DNA of 64,000 nt from Synechococcus sp. AG-679-C18 (GTDB lineage: Bacteria; Cyanobacteriota; Cyanobacteriia; PCC-6307; Cyanobiaceae): assembly GCA_003210755.1 (NCBI GenBank), contig QCUL01000010.1:1-64000 (forward strand), in the 5' to 3' direction. Of the stretch, positions 18,314 to 27,643 are shown piece after piece. A program made the translations under genes and the position numbers. Numbering within the stretch: position 1 is the stretch's first letter; each line of letters opens with the position of its first letter. Under the pieces are notes generated by a model. It ran no database searches. It saw nothing but the letters and a program-made list of their open reading frames with translations, and had not been told where the DNA came from.

Positions 18314-18871
18314 ATGCCCGTATGCGTTCTAGTTCTGAATGAGCGCACTGCTGCCGACCGTCTTCGCTTAGCGCTCCAAGAAGCGGGCACTCCATTGCTT
18401 CGCGTGGCCTTAGTGGCCCCGGCGAGCGAACAAAGATTCATTCCCCAGAAGGACAAAACCTCCTTGGAGCCTGATCTCCCCGCAGAAGCGTTGGACGATG
18501 TCGAACTTCTCAACCCTGGCCTAGCTCGCCGTCGTCGTCAAAAGTCAATGGCGCGCTGGTTAATGCCATTCGGATTCTTCGCAGGCAGCACATTCACCCA
18601 AATCACCACTCTCGAGACATTTGCAAGCTTTGGACCATGGGGTGCAGCTTTCATTGGAGGCCTTCTGGGCATGGGGTCAGGTCTGATGGGTAGCTACGCA
18701 GCCGCTGCCAGCGTGCCGTCTGAGAATGAAGACGGAGTCAGAATTCTTCGGAATCGTCACTTGGAGGGCTGCTGGCTACTCCTTCTGGAAACCAGGCCAG
18801 GGATGGAGTTGCCTTGGCAAACCGTTCAAAAGGCTCGACCCCAGCAGGTCGTTCGCCTCAGCGAATTATGA
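18314..18871 (+). CDS. Conserved cyanobacterial membrane protein of unknown function
   Basis: 185 aa. The N-terminal third is soluble and begins MPVCVLVLNE; a basic stretch ARRRRQK (about 70-76) precedes hydrophobic segments, roughly 80-96 and 105-130 (the latter Gly-rich, GGLLGMGSGLMGSY). The last 45 residues are soluble. I do not recognise a function. Its stop overlaps the start of the S4-domain gene (ATGA at 18868), so the two are likely co-expressed. Confidence 0.7.
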   Translation: MPVCVLVLNERTAADRLRLALQEAGTPLLRVALVAPASEQRFIPQKDKTSLEPDLPAEALDDVELLNPGLARRRRQKSMARWLMPFGFFAGSTFTQITTLETFASFGPWGAAFIGGLLGMGSGLMGSYAAAASVPSENEDGVRILRNRHLEGCWLLLLETRPGMELPWQTVQKARPQQVVRLSEL

Positions 18872-19647
18872 GCCTCCCCCGCGACGATCTGCTTCGGTCA
18901 TGCAGGTCTCTCAAAATCATGACCGCATTAATTGATATCGCGGAAGACGTCCTGCGGACCTGGCAACCGCAATGGAGCCCTTTCCTGACAGCCTTAACAC
19001 TGGAGGACGTCAGCCACCTCGAAACATTGGCGGAACTGCAGATCAGCCGTCATGGCGGCTATCCAGGAGCAGAAAGGAAAAGGTTGCTGATACAGCACGC
19101 AGAATCCACCGAACCTGAACCCACTTGCCCCTTGGCTGGTCTCAACGTGGAGGGAAACTTCCTTTTTGACCCGACGTCTCCTGATGAAATGCGTCAAGCA
19201 TTGGAACAAATCGGGGTCCTCGGCGAGAGCCTCGGCGATTTATGGATTCGTGGGGACAGAGGGGCTCAGGCCATTTGCACGCCAGAAGCAGCAGCTCAGC
19301 TTCAGGGAAAAAGGGGAAATGTTCGTGAAGTAGTCATCGTCTGCGAAACCATGGACCTGGATGCTCTGCAATGGCCTATTCAGAGAGCAGCTCGCAGGTT
19401 CACCAGCGTTGAAGCCTCTTGCCGCCTTGATGCAATCGCTTCAGCAGGATTCGGGATATCAAGATCAAAGGTGGTGAAACAAATCAAGGAAGGACGCTTA
19501 CGGCTGAATTGGGAGCTTGTTCGACAGGCAAGTCGAGATTTAAAAGTTGGAGATCGCTTGCAGCTTCAGGAAAGAGGAAGCATCGAAGTCATGAACATCG
19601 AGCTCACCAAACGTGAGCGGTGGCGCGTGGACATCCTCCGCCAATGA
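18868..19647 (+). CDS. S4-domain RNA-binding protein (YlmH/PSII-biogenesis type)
   Basis: 259-aa protein with a C-terminal S4 RNA-binding domain at about 205-250 (DAIASAGFGISRSKVVKQIKEGRLRLNWE, then VGDRLQLQERGSIEV). The N-terminal part matches the layout of the YlmH-like family found in cyanobacteria and chloroplasts, where it is named photosystem II S4 domain protein; YlmH homologues in Firmicutes act in ribosome-associated quality control. The ATG at 18868 overlaps the previous stop (ATGA); the longer frame from 18814 is unlikely. The role here is by family. Confidence 0.85.
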   Translation: MSLPRDDLLRSCRSLKIMTALIDIAEDVLRTWQPQWSPFLTALTLEDVSHLETLAELQISRHGGYPGAERKRLLIQHAESTEPEPTCPLAGLNVEGNFLFDPTSPDEMRQALEQIGVLGESLGDLWIRGDRGAQAICTPEAAAQLQGKRGNVREVVIVCETMDLDALQWPIQRAARRFTSVEASCRLDAIASAGFGISRSKVVKQIKEGRLRLNWELVRQASRDLKVGDRLQLQERGSIEVMNIELTKRERWRVDILRQ

Positions 19648-19742
19648 AGGGACTGAATTCAAGAGGCACTCCAGCTGCTAACTTCATCATCTGGTTGATG
19701 CAAAGCAACAACCACTCATCTCAAAAACGCACTTGAGAGCTG

Positions 19743-19814
<72 letters not shown>

Positions 19815-19841
19815 CTTCCCCTTAGGGATAGGAGTTGGCCA

Positions 19842-21224
19842 ATGGCATGCAGCCTTATCGTGGGGCTAGGTCGCTCTGGGATCGGAGCTGCGCGCCTTCT
19901 TCATACTCAGGGACATCAAGTAGTTGTACTTGAGCAGGATGCAGGCTCTTTACAACAAACTAAGGCGCAATCTCTCAGAGATCAAGGAATTGAGGTCGCA
20001 CTTGGATGTCCCCTTGAACTATCCAGTTTCAAACCCTGGATTGATCAAATTGAGCAAGTCGTCATCAGCCCAGGAATTCCCTGGGACCATCCCACACTGA
20101 TGAAATTGCGGCATCAAGGTGTCACCGTGAGAGGGGAAATGGCCGTTGCCTGGGAAGCGCTACGTGATTGTCCTTGGATTGGAATCACCGGAACAAACGG
20201 GAAAACCACCGTGACGCACCTACTGCACCACGTTCTCAATCAAGCTGGACTTGAAGCTCCTATGGCAGGAAATGTTGGTCATTCGGCTGCAGAGTTGGCG
20301 CTGCGATGCATGGATCCATCACAACCCAAACCTGATTGGATTGTGATGGAGATGAGTAGTTACCAAATCGAAGCAGCGAATGAGGTTGCACCACAAATCG
20401 GTATTTGGACAACTCTGACCCCCGACCATTTAGAACGACATGGATCAATCAAGGCTTACAGAGCCATTAAGCAGGGACTTCTTCAACGCTCTAAGCACGC
20501 CGTTCTCAATGCTGACGATGTTGATCTTCAAAGTAGACGTGCACATTGGCCAGAAGCTCAATGGGTGAGTGCAGCTCTTACAACCGATCAATCATCAGAT
20601 CTTGCACTTTGGATTAATCAAGAAGGGCTTGTGTGTAGGAAAGATGGTCCACTTTTCGAAGCCGACGTGCTCGCCATGCCAGGAGAACATAATCGTCAAA
20701 ATATGATGTTGGTGACTGCAGCTGCATTACAAATTGGTGTAAGTCCGGATGTTGTCGAACATGGATTTCGCAGCTTTCCTGGAGTGCCTCATCGCCTAGA
20801 AAACCTGGGAACGCTCCATGGAATGAGCGTCTTCAATGACAGCAAGGCGACAAATTACGATGCTGCTGCTGTTGCACTTCAAGCCGTTCCAGGTCCTATA
20901 GTTCTGCTAGCAGGTGGACTTTCTAAACAAGGAGACGCCAGCAATTGGCTTGAGCTCTTAAAGGCTTGCGTTTGCTCCATTGCCTTATTTGGAAATGATC
21001 GAGATATCTTGTTGAGCCTGATTCGTAACTCCGGATTCACAGGGGCTGTGGTATCCCACCCCAATATGGAAGATGCCTTGACCGCAGCAATCGAGCTTGG
21101 ACAAAATAACAATGCAGCGTCATTACTATTGTCACCAGCTTGCGCAAGCTTCGATCAATACAAAGACTTCGAGGCCCGTGGCAATCATTTCAGAGATATG
21201 ATCAACCAGCTCTCCCAACCATAA
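19842..21224 (+). CDS. murD: UDP-N-acetylmuramoylalanine-D-glutamate ligase
   Basis: 460-aa cytosolic Mur ligase that adds D-Glu to UDP-MurNAc-L-Ala. ATP-binding GTNGKTT is at 117-123, and the further Mur ligase motifs are visible: EMSSYQIE near 175, HRLE near 312 and NDSKATN near 326. An N-terminal UDP-binding Rossmann domain begins VGLGRSGIG. Length is normal. It starts 28 bases after tRNA-Val. Confidence 0.95.
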   Translation: MACSLIVGLGRSGIGAARLLHTQGHQVVVLEQDAGSLQQTKAQSLRDQGIEVALGCPLELSSFKPWIDQIEQVVISPGIPWDHPTLMKLRHQGVTVRGEMAVAWEALRDCPWIGITGTNGKTTVTHLLHHVLNQAGLEAPMAGNVGHSAAELALRCMDPSQPKPDWIVMEMSSYQIEAANEVAPQIGIWTTLTPDHLERHGSIKAYRAIKQGLLQRSKHAVLNADDVDLQSRRAHWPEAQWVSAALTTDQSSDLALWINQEGLVCRKDGPLFEADVLAMPGEHNRQNMMLVTAAALQIGVSPDVVEHGFRSFPGVPHRLENLGTLHGMSVFNDSKATNYDAAAVALQAVPGPIVLLAGGLSKQGDASNWLELLKACVCSIALFGNDRDILLSLIRNSGFTGAVVSHPNMEDALTAAIELGQNNNAASLLLSPACASFDQYKDFEARGNHFRDMINQLSQP

Positions 21225-21559
21225 CCTAGGCAAATTAATAGCAATAACAGATGGTTTCATTTGCGAAGATATAAAATGTTTCAAAAAGCATATTTTGCGA
21301 GAATTAAAATAAAGTTATTGGGCCATCCTTCTTGAAATATTAATCTAAATTTTAATCTCTCCCAGTCTGCAGTCAAGTCGGGAGAAAAAAGAATCAGCAA
21401 TCAAATTAAATTCTAATCAGACACAACAATTACGACCTACGATTCACCCCAGAGCGGAAGAGAAACAGCTCAAGGTTACTCTTTATCACTTTGCAGGAGC
21501 TTCAATGGTAAGCTTTCTAGCAAAATCATGAGCGACTTTAAAGACTCTTTAACACTTCA
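21225..21559. other. Intergenic, AT-rich
   Basis: About 335 bases after murD. A 6-bp stem TCTCCC/GGGAGA around 21358-21384 is the only structure I see; it has no T-run on the plus strand and is weak as a terminator. No gene recognised. Confidence 0.4.
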
Positions 21560-21781
21560 ATGAAAACATCGAAACAATTACTCTTTTTCATTCTCCTTCC
21601 TTTACTGATGTGTTGCGAATCCAATAAGGATGCACGAGACAGAGAAATCTGCGCTCTTTACGAAGCCGATAAAATTGATGCTGTAGAGGCACTGGAAAAT
21701 TTAGGCCTAAAGCCTAATACGAACGGTCGGAGATTTGAACCCATCCAAACTTTTTGCGCCCAATTAAATCCATCCCTCTAA
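21560..21781 (+). CDS. Small putative lipoprotein
   Basis: 73 aa, unknown function. N-terminal signal (KTSKQLLFFILLPLL) followed by a lipobox-like LLMC (15-18); the residue before Cys is Met rather than the usual Gly/Ala/Ser, so lipidation is uncertain. The mature part is short and charged (SNKDARDREICALYEADKID), with Cys residues. AT-rich context. Confidence 0.5.
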   Translation: MKTSKQLLFFILLPLLMCCESNKDARDREICALYEADKIDAVEALENLGLKPNTNGRRFEPIQTFCAQLNPSL

Positions 21782-22032
21782 AGTAAATACATTGGAGAAA
21801 TGAGGCAAAGCGACCAGCTCAAAGCCCATTAAATATAAATCTTTTATCAAATAAAGTTGATTTTCAACCAAAGATTTTCGAAACGTTTCCACAATACAGC
21901 CATGAATCTTTCTACTGAGCTATCTTTAAAGATTAGAAAGCTCCCAAAAGCCAAATAATCCTGCAAAGGCTTTCAAGACACGAAACCAAGCAACATGACA
22001 ACTGGGCATATAATTAATCAAGCTACCAAAAA

Positions 22033-22218
22033 TTGCGAAAGCATCAATCAAAAAGCGTACTGATTAGCGTCGCAAAGGCATCAACTCTCTATCCGTCGGA
22101 TATCGTGGATTTATTACTAGAAAAGAAAGCCAAGAAAGTGCATACAAGCCTTTACTCGGCCACACCGGAGCTTCACACTTACCAATACTGGCGAGAGAAA
22201 GAATGTCCGTTAAGATAG
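22033..22218 (+). CDS. Doubtful small ORF
   Basis: 61 aa, TTG start, basic (MRKHQSKSVLISVAKAS...). It looks soluble and has no recognised feature. It lies in the middle of a 510-base stretch (21782-22292) that otherwise holds no gene. It could be a chance frame; no evidence for expression. Confidence 0.25.
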   Translation: MRKHQSKSVLISVAKASTLYPSDIVDLLLEKKAKKVHTSLYSATPELHTYQYWREKECPLR

Positions 22219-22292
22219 TGCTCTCTCGAAGCAGTCTTCCAGCAATCCAAGAATCGTGCCATTACAAATACTCATTCCCCTGATTTCCCGAC

Positions 22293-22763
22293 ATGACTAA
22301 AGCTTCATATTGGCTAATGAAAAGCGAGCCAAATGTCTACGGCATAGAACATTTAAAAAACGAAAGAACAACGTTATGGGATGGAATTAGAAATTACCAA
22401 GCTCGTAATTTCATGCGCCAGATGAAAGCAGGAGATCAAGCTTTTTTTTATCACTCCAATTGCAAACCACCCGGAATTGTTGGCCTTATGGAGGTTATAG
22501 AGATTGGTCTTATCGACCCAACTCAATTTGATTCAGACTCTAAGTATTACGATCCTGCTTCCAAACAAGAATCTCCGCGCTGGGATTGCGTGCGGCTCAC
22601 CTATCGCGGACAGTTTGAGAAGATCATGACACTTGATGACCTACGTGAATCCTATGACGCAGAGCAACTTGCTGTTGTTCGCCGAGGGAATCGTCTTTCT
22701 ATTCTTCCAGTAGACACAGAAATCGCGATGAATTTATTAGAGAGACTTGGATCAGTTGAATGA
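22293..22763 (+). CDS. EVE-domain protein
   Basis: 156 aa. The EVE/PUA-like fold is recognisable from SYWLMKSEPNVYGIEHL at the N-terminus, LWDGIRNYQARNFMRQMKAGD, and FYHSNCKPPGIVGLMEVI. Such domains bind modified bases in RNA or DNA (for example in restriction or translation contexts). Stand-alone copies are common in bacteria and their substrates are unknown. No restriction-type genes lie beside it. Its 3' end overlaps the start region of the following membrane-protein gene. Confidence 0.9.
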   Translation: MTKASYWLMKSEPNVYGIEHLKNERTTLWDGIRNYQARNFMRQMKAGDQAFFYHSNCKPPGIVGLMEVIEIGLIDPTQFDSDSKYYDPASKQESPRWDCVRLTYRGQFEKIMTLDDLRESYDAEQLAVVRRGNRLSILPVDTEIAMNLLERLGSVE

Positions 22764-23517
22764 TTCGCTCACGAGGATTCCTTCCGAGCGACTGCCTCTC
22801 ACCACAATCATTCCTAGAGCCTGGATTGGCTTTAGCAAAGCACCTTGGTCCTTTATCGGTCTTACAGCACTGATGCTGATCAGCCTGATGGGCTTAGGAG
22901 TGGTGGCACAAGACCTTCAACTCAGCAGCAACGCCCTTCTTCAACGCGCAGGCGATCTTGTGCTTGGGATAGCCTTACTTGTGCCGTTGGCTCCACTGTT
23001 GGCTCTGCTGCAACTTGCAGACCAATGTCTTCCAGGAGGATTGGATCAGAATCAAGAACGGATTGCTGGAAGACATCGGTTTAAATGGCTCCTTAAACAA
23101 ACTTGCGGTCTCGTTCTTTTAGAAGTCTTTATTGCCATTGGGGGAATCAGCACTGTTCGACTTCTAAGTCAGTTATTAGCACCCCACAGCGGGATACTCG
23201 CCAGCTTGATTCTTCTTTTGGGTGGAATAGGTATCACCCTCTGGTTCATTGGCCAACTTCTTGCGATTCCATTGCTAATCCATTTTGGCCATCGCCCACT
23301 CGGTGCGATGGAACATAGTCGCAAACTCGTTCAAGCGAATCGCCTCAAAGTGCTTGCATTACTTGGGCTTCTTTTAGGAATCAATTTGCTTGGCCTCATG
23401 GCCGCGAGCCTTGGACTCCTTTTCAGCCTTCCCTATAGCGCCCTTCTATTGATGGCAAGCTGCCGAACTCAAACCCCATGGCGGAGAGAATCACGGCGGA
23501 ACATATTGCCGACGTAA
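22747..23517 (+). CDS. Multi-span membrane protein of unknown function
   Basis: About 256 aa with several hydrophobic stretches (about 36-52, 67-87, 116-134, 146-172, 200-232), so probably 5-6 membrane spans, and a short basic C-terminus (RRESRRNILPT). The start is uncertain: TTG at 22747 or 22756 would overlap the EVE gene (stop 22763), as expected for coupled genes, or a later start. Function unknown. Its end overlaps the convergent DUF2811 gene by 49 bases. Confidence 0.6.
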   Translation: MDQLNDSLTRIPSERLPLTTIIPRAWIGFSKAPWSFIGLTALMLISLMGLGVVAQDLQLSSNALLQRAGDLVLGIALLVPLAPLLALLQLADQCLPGGLDQNQERIAGRHRFKWLLKQTCGLVLLEVFIAIGGISTVRLLSQLLAPHSGILASLILLLGGIGITLWFIGQLLAIPLLIHFGHRPLGAMEHSRKLVQANRLKVLALLGLLLGINLLGLMAASLGLLFSLPYSALLLMASCRTQTPWRRESRRNILPT

Positions 23518-23672
23518 AGACGAGTGAGCTCTCGAGAGTCAACACCGTTCTGAACGAGAAATCCAGCAAGAGCAGCTTGAATCAGACGGTACTGATCCCA
23601 GTTCGGACAGCGTTCTATGAAAGCAGCCATGGACTGATGCAAAGGCAAGGGCAACTCGGATTGAAAACTCAC
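23469..23672 (-). CDS. DUF2811 family protein
   Basis: 67 aa from a GTG at 23672. The family pattern is clear: FQSELPLPLHQSMAAFIE, NWDQYRLIQAALAGFLVQNG and RLYVGNMF. DUF2811 occurs mainly in cyanobacteria and is of unknown function. A longer frame runs to 23768 but its N-terminal part does not look like the family; the GTG gives the usual short length. It converges on the membrane gene with a 49-base tail overlap. Confidence 0.8.
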   Translation of the reverse strand: MSFQSELPLPLHQSMAAFIERCPNWDQYRLIQAALAGFLVQNGVDSRELTRLYVGNMFRRDSLRHGV

Positions 23673-24102
23673 GATCTTCTCCCCTGTGACGGAATCAGAC
23701 TCCTCGTGACAAGAGCTGAGCTCTGCGGAATGGTCGACCTCTTTGCTCCATGACTGTTCTTGACCCACGTCTAAATCCCGCGTCCATATGCTCTAAATCT
23801 ATGACCTGTTCTCCACAAGCACAAGCGACTGCAAGGAGGCACTGACCTATCCAATCTCATCAGCCCTCTCAACGAGACTCAAGCTCTTAAGCCAGTCCAG
23901 CACTCAATTTGCTTCCTGACATTCCGCTTAAAATCTTTTGCGTGAGCGAAGCCGCAATTTCCTGAAAATCCAGGCTTTTCCACAGAGCAGAGCATTTGAC
24001 TGAAAAGTGATGCCGCCGCTTGTGGAAAAACTGTGAATTACCTCACATCGTCGCGTGGAGAAAACAATGAAACCTGATCGATCAGAGGAACTGATCACGT
24101 GC
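23673..24102. other. Intergenic region with DnaA boxes
   Basis: About 430 bases upstream of the DUF2811 gene and downstream of the DUF1818 gene, without a gene. It holds two perfect copies of the cyanobacterial DnaA box TTTTCCACA, plus strand 23976-23984 and minus strand 24021-24029 (as TGTGGAAAA), and a near copy TTCTCCACA at 23809-23817. Confidence 0.6.
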
Positions 24103-24471
24103 TCAATCCCAAACCGTTTTCAAAGCAGCCAGGAAAGCCTGTGCGGTAGGAGCAGGCCATGCAACTTCAAGTCCACGTCTCTGTTCATCAGTGCTTGAAA
24201 GCATGACCTGAAGGCCCCAACGATCACGAGAGCCATCGAGGCATCCCCACCAGTCCCGCTGCTCCAGCTCCAAGGTGATGAACTCCTCATCCATCAATTG
24301 ATCTCGAATCTTCTTAAATTGATTTTCAAGTTCAACCAGAAGGGTACGCAGTCCCATCGCTTCAACTTCGGAGAGCTCGACAGCCCAACAATCCCCGCCA
24401 ATGAGGAAGGGGAAGTCATTCCGACTTGAATCGTGGGCAAGCCTCCAGCCAGGCCCCTCCTGCTGAATCAT
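24103..24471 (-). CDS. DUF1818 family protein
   Basis: 122 aa. The DUF1818 family pattern ([30 protein letters not shown]) is present near the N-terminus, with WGLQVML- and [12 protein letters not shown]-type stretches later. This cyanobacterial family has no known role. Its start overlaps the rpoZ stop by 4 bases (24468-24471), so it is co-translated with the RNA polymerase omega subunit. Confidence 0.83.
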   Translation of the reverse strand: MIQQEGPGWRLAHDSSRNDFPFLIGGDCWAVELSEVEAMGLRTLLVELENQFKKIRDQLMDEEFITLELEQRDWWGCLDGSRDRWGLQVMLSSTDEQRRGLEVAWPAPTAQAFLAALKTVWD

Positions 24472-24695
24472 CCAGGCAGAAGATCAGGCTGATCTTGCTC
24501 ATCGGAAAGTTCAACAATTGCACGATGAACAGGCTTCACACTTGATTCTTCGAGCAATCCATCAAAGTCATCAAAACGTCGCTGCTTGGCGCGAAAAGCA
24601 ATCTTGACGGTTGTCAGATAACGATTGGTGGAATGACGAATCAGACTTTCGCCCCGTTTGGCTAGGTCCTTTGAATCAACACCTGCTGAAATCAT
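24468..24695 (-). CDS. rpoZ: RNA polymerase omega subunit
   Basis: 75-aa small subunit that helps RNA polymerase assembly. It shows the cyanobacterial pattern [36 protein letters not shown], followed by [20 protein letters not shown]. Length is typical. First gene of an rpoZ-DUF1818 pair on the minus strand. Confidence 0.9.
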   Translation of the reverse strand: MISAGVDSKDLAKRGESLIRHSTNRYLTTVKIAFRAKQRRFDDFDGLLEESSVKPVHRAIVELSDEQDQPDLLPG

Positions 24696-24721
24696 GTTTG
24701 TCCATTAATCGTCACTCAATC

Positions 24722-25009
24722 CTAGGTGAGTAGATCGCTGTGAAAGGGAACCTGCATGGGATAAGCACGATGGGGACGACCCGGCACTCGCAAGACGATC
24801 TGACGACCTAATCCCATGGCAACAAGAGGACGTCTCAAATGACTCAGCAAACCACTCACTTCTTCGAGATGTTTGCCATCAACACACTCGATGCGGATAC
24901 ACCCCCAACTGCGGGACATTCGGCAATCACGCAGAGGCTCGAGCTCAGCTTCAATATCTGGATCCTCCCGGTAAAAGGAAAAAACCAGGCGTCTCAACCG
25001 ATCCATCAT
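24722..25009 (-). CDS. Hypothetical protein
   Basis: 95 aa from the ATG at 25009 (MMDRLRRLVFSFY), or 125 aa from the longest frame at 25099, which would overlap the divergent Hsp70 gene. Basic and acidic residues alternate with IRIECVDGKHLEEVSG and IVLRVPGRP. I do not recognise the family, although the amino-acid pattern is gene-like. It lies 27 bases downstream (on the minus strand, upstream) of rpoZ and is divergent from the Hsp70 gene. Confidence 0.6.
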   Translation of the reverse strand: MMDRLRRLVFSFYREDPDIEAELEPLRDCRMSRSWGCIRIECVDGKHLEEVSGLLSHLRRPLVAMGLGRQIVLRVPGRPHRAYPMQVPFHSDLLT

Positions 25010-25039
25010 TGTGCCCCGTAGTCTTGATCTCTTACCAAG

Positions 25040-26674
25040 ATGCCCATGGCTGAGGTTCAGCCCCCGCAGCACGAACAAAACCTTCATCTTTCCACTCAAG
25101 GAACGCTTGCCATTGATCTAGGTAGTACCAACACGGTGGTGGCTTTTCAGGATGGAAGCATGTCGCCCCCTGAACTTCTCGATCTCTCCCCAATCAGTCA
25201 TCGGCCAGGAGAGGTTGCAAGCCTCGTATGGACTAACGCTCTTTCCAATCAACAACCACTCGTTGGCCGACAAGTTCTCGACAGCGGTCTCTCTGATGAA
25301 ACATCTGCAGAACTCCATCGTGACTTCAAACGCTGGATTGGGGCAATCGACAAATCTGATCTCCCTTCACATCCACTCACTCCCGAGCAAGCTGGTGAAA
25401 TCCTCCTGCATCGAATTTGGAATCATCTTCCAGGCTCCTTATTGGTTAAACGGCTGGTTCTGACTGCTCCAGTTGATCAAGCACTCGGTTATCGCAGGTG
25501 GCTCTTGCAGGCATGCGCGACGCTGCCGGTTGAAGAGATCGCTCTCGTCGACGAGCCAACCGCTGCTGCCATGGGTGCAGGCTTGCCTGCAGGCTCCAGA
25601 TTGTTAGTAGTGGATCTAGGTGGTGGCACCTTGGATCTATCCCTAGTGGCTCTAGAGGGAGGTGAGGGAAGAGCGGCTCCGCTAGCTCAACTGCTGCGAT
25701 TCCGAGGACAAGATCTTAAAAACAGCAAACAAACTCTTCGGGCGGCCAGGGTATTAGGAAAAGCCGGCATTGCACTTGGAGGTAGGGATCTCGATCATTG
25801 GATCCTGGATCACCTATTACCTAATGATCCAAACCTAATTATTGACAGTCAGACGAGCCTCCTCAATGCAGCTGAACGCTTGAAATGCCGCCTCAGCAAT
25901 CCCAACGTGGGAGAGAGGGAGACGCTCAGCGAGTTGGCAAGCGGTATCGGCCTCGCCAATCCCATCACTTTGTCTCTCAATCGCAAACAATTCCATGAGC
26001 TACTGGAACGCCGCGGATTGCTCAAAGTCCTTGAAGGACTTCTTGATCGCACTCTCGCTTCTGCACGTCAGATGGGGTGCAATCAAGAAGACCTCAACGC
26101 AGTCGTCGCTGTTGGTGGTGGGGCCCATCTTCCTTTGATGCGTCAGTGGCTTTCCGAGACCATGCATCCCGTTCCTTTGCTCACACCACCCCCTATCGAA
26201 GCCGTGGCCACCGGAGCACTGAACCTCACCCCAGGGGTGCGAATCAGAGATCTTCTCCAAAAAGGTGTCTATTTGCGTTGCTGGGATCGTCGTCGTAACG
26301 CCCATCATTGGCATCCATTATTTCTGAGTGGTCAACCATGGCCTTCACTTCAACCTCTTGTACTGATCCTGAGCGCCAGCCGTAAGGATCAGAGGGATCT
26401 TGAACTTCTGCTTGGTGAACCCTTTGGCGAACACCGACATGAGGTGGTGTTCGTCAAAGGGCTGCCAACCATTCGCGAGAACAGCAATCTTCCAGACACC
26501 ATCACACCTCTGTCAAAGACCATTCGGCTTGAGCTCCATCCACCAGGCCAGCTTGGCGAGGACTGTTTAAAACTCTCCTTTCGCCTTGATGACGATGCCC
26601 AACTGGTCATGAGCGGGGAGGATCTAAGAACTGGTGTTGAAATAGAACCTTGCACCCTGGTAGTTGTGCAGTAA
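25040..26674 (+). CDS. Hsp70-family protein with divergent C-terminus
   Basis: 544 aa. The Hsp70/actin-fold ATPase is clear: AIDLGSTNTVVAFQDG (24-39), DEPTAAAMGAG, VVDLGGGTLDLSLV and AVGGGAHLPLMRQWL. The region after about 390 is shorter and unlike the normal DnaK substrate-binding domain, so this is a DnaK-like paralogue rather than DnaK itself (DnaK is about 640 aa). The second Met (MAEVQ) could be the true start. Downstream gene at 26750 is on the same strand and may be in the same transcript. Confidence 0.88.
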   Translation: MPMAEVQPPQHEQNLHLSTQGTLAIDLGSTNTVVAFQDGSMSPPELLDLSPISHRPGEVASLVWTNALSNQQPLVGRQVLDSGLSDETSAELHRDFKRWIGAIDKSDLPSHPLTPEQAGEILLHRIWNHLPGSLLVKRLVLTAPVDQALGYRRWLLQACATLPVEEIALVDEPTAAAMGAGLPAGSRLLVVDLGGGTLDLSLVALEGGEGRAAPLAQLLRFRGQDLKNSKQTLRAARVLGKAGIALGGRDLDHWILDHLLPNDPNLIIDSQTSLLNAAERLKCRLSNPNVGERETLSELASGIGLANPITLSLNRKQFHELLERRGLLKVLEGLLDRTLASARQMGCNQEDLNAVVAVGGGAHLPLMRQWLSETMHPVPLLTPPPIEAVATGALNLTPGVRIRDLLQKGVYLRCWDRRRNAHHWHPLFLSGQPWPSLQPLVLILSASRKDQRDLELLLGEPFGEHRHEVVFVKGLPTIRENSNLPDTITPLSKTIRLELHPPGQLGEDCLKLSFRLDDDAQLVMSGEDLRTGVEIEPCTLVVVQ

Positions 26675-26749
26675 ACGCGCCGTCCACACTCTGTTGAGAC
26701 TGCTTCTTCACGTTCATAGAAAGGTAGGAATTTCGAGAGGCTTTGAACC

Positions 26750-27592
26750 TTGGCGCTACGTCGCCACCTTCCTCACTTTTGGATCAGCGTGACCCTTGGC
26801 GGCGTCGCGCTGCTTTGTGTTGGAGCTTATGTGTGGGAGCAACAGCTACCGCGGAAATTAAGTGAGGCACTGTCAAGCAATGACTTACCAGCATGCCTGC
26901 GTTACGGAGAACAATTGGCAGCATTGCGTTGGCTCGGTCAGGAAGCCCCTGAAGAACTTGCCATTTGCCGTCGAAGGTTGGCTCAGCAAGCTTGGGATCA
27001 GACTGATCCAGGTCGAGCTCTGCTGCTGCAAGAGCAGCTCGTGAATTCAGGCGTTGGTTCTCCACAGCAGAAAAACCAGGATCAAAAGCAGCTCAGACTC
27101 TGGCGTGACCAGCTCCGTGAAAACGCGCTCTCACAATTTCGCGCTGGCAACCTTGCAAAGGCCTTATCAATGCTTCTGCCTCTGGAAAAGCACGATGGAA
27201 GACGCGGAAGCCGTCTAAGTGACAGCCTCCAAGAAAGTTGGAATCGCAATCGTCTTGAGCTTGAAAAGTTGAGAGAGTACGTCAACCAACAGCAATGGTG
27301 GGAAGCACTAAGTGCGCTTAACCAGCTTGATCATCCGTGGTGGCAAAACCAAGCCAAACCGATGCGTCAACAGGTAGAGCAAGCAATTGACGACCTGCGC
27401 GATCAAACCGAATCCCACAGTCATGGAGCAATGCCAGCTCATACCGTGGCAAGAGATCGGTTGAATGTTGCTGTGGAAGCACGAATCCTTGAAGGACTTG
27501 CTCCTTGGGACGCGTTTATGGCCGGTTGTGCCGATTTAGGCGGAATCATCATCGAAGATGGGCCGGAAACTCTTTGTCGGGCCAGTCAGTGA
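26750..27592 (+). CDS. Membrane-anchored protein of unknown function
   Basis: 280 aa. One N-terminal membrane segment (about 10-27, FWISVTLGGVALLCVGAYVW), then a large Gln/Leu/Arg-rich helical region (about 30-230) that resembles helical repeat or tetratricopeptide-like sequence but without a clear repeat, and a C-terminal part with WDAFMAGCADLGGIIIEDG. TTG at 26750 is the earliest start in frame (an upstream in-frame TGA precedes it) with GAGAGG about 9 bases before it. Follows the Hsp70 paralogue by 75 bases, which might point to a chaperone-related role; this is inference. Confidence 0.68.
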   Translation: MALRRHLPHFWISVTLGGVALLCVGAYVWEQQLPRKLSEALSSNDLPACLRYGEQLAALRWLGQEAPEELAICRRRLAQQAWDQTDPGRALLLQEQLVNSGVGSPQQKNQDQKQLRLWRDQLRENALSQFRAGNLAKALSMLLPLEKHDGRRGSRLSDSLQESWNRNRLELEKLREYVNQQQWWEALSALNQLDHPWWQNQAKPMRQQVEQAIDDLRDQTESHSHGAMPAHTVARDRLNVAVEARILEGLAPWDAFMAGCADLGGIIIEDGPETLCRASQ

Positions 27593-27643
27593 AACAACTC
27601 TCTGGCTCTTCGTGAGACAATCCCCTGACTTGAATGGACGCCC

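Noticed and set aside
21882-21893. GTTTCCACA, one base from a DnaA box
   Set aside because: Single-mismatch boxes are expected many times by chance; only the perfect pair near 24 kb is noted.
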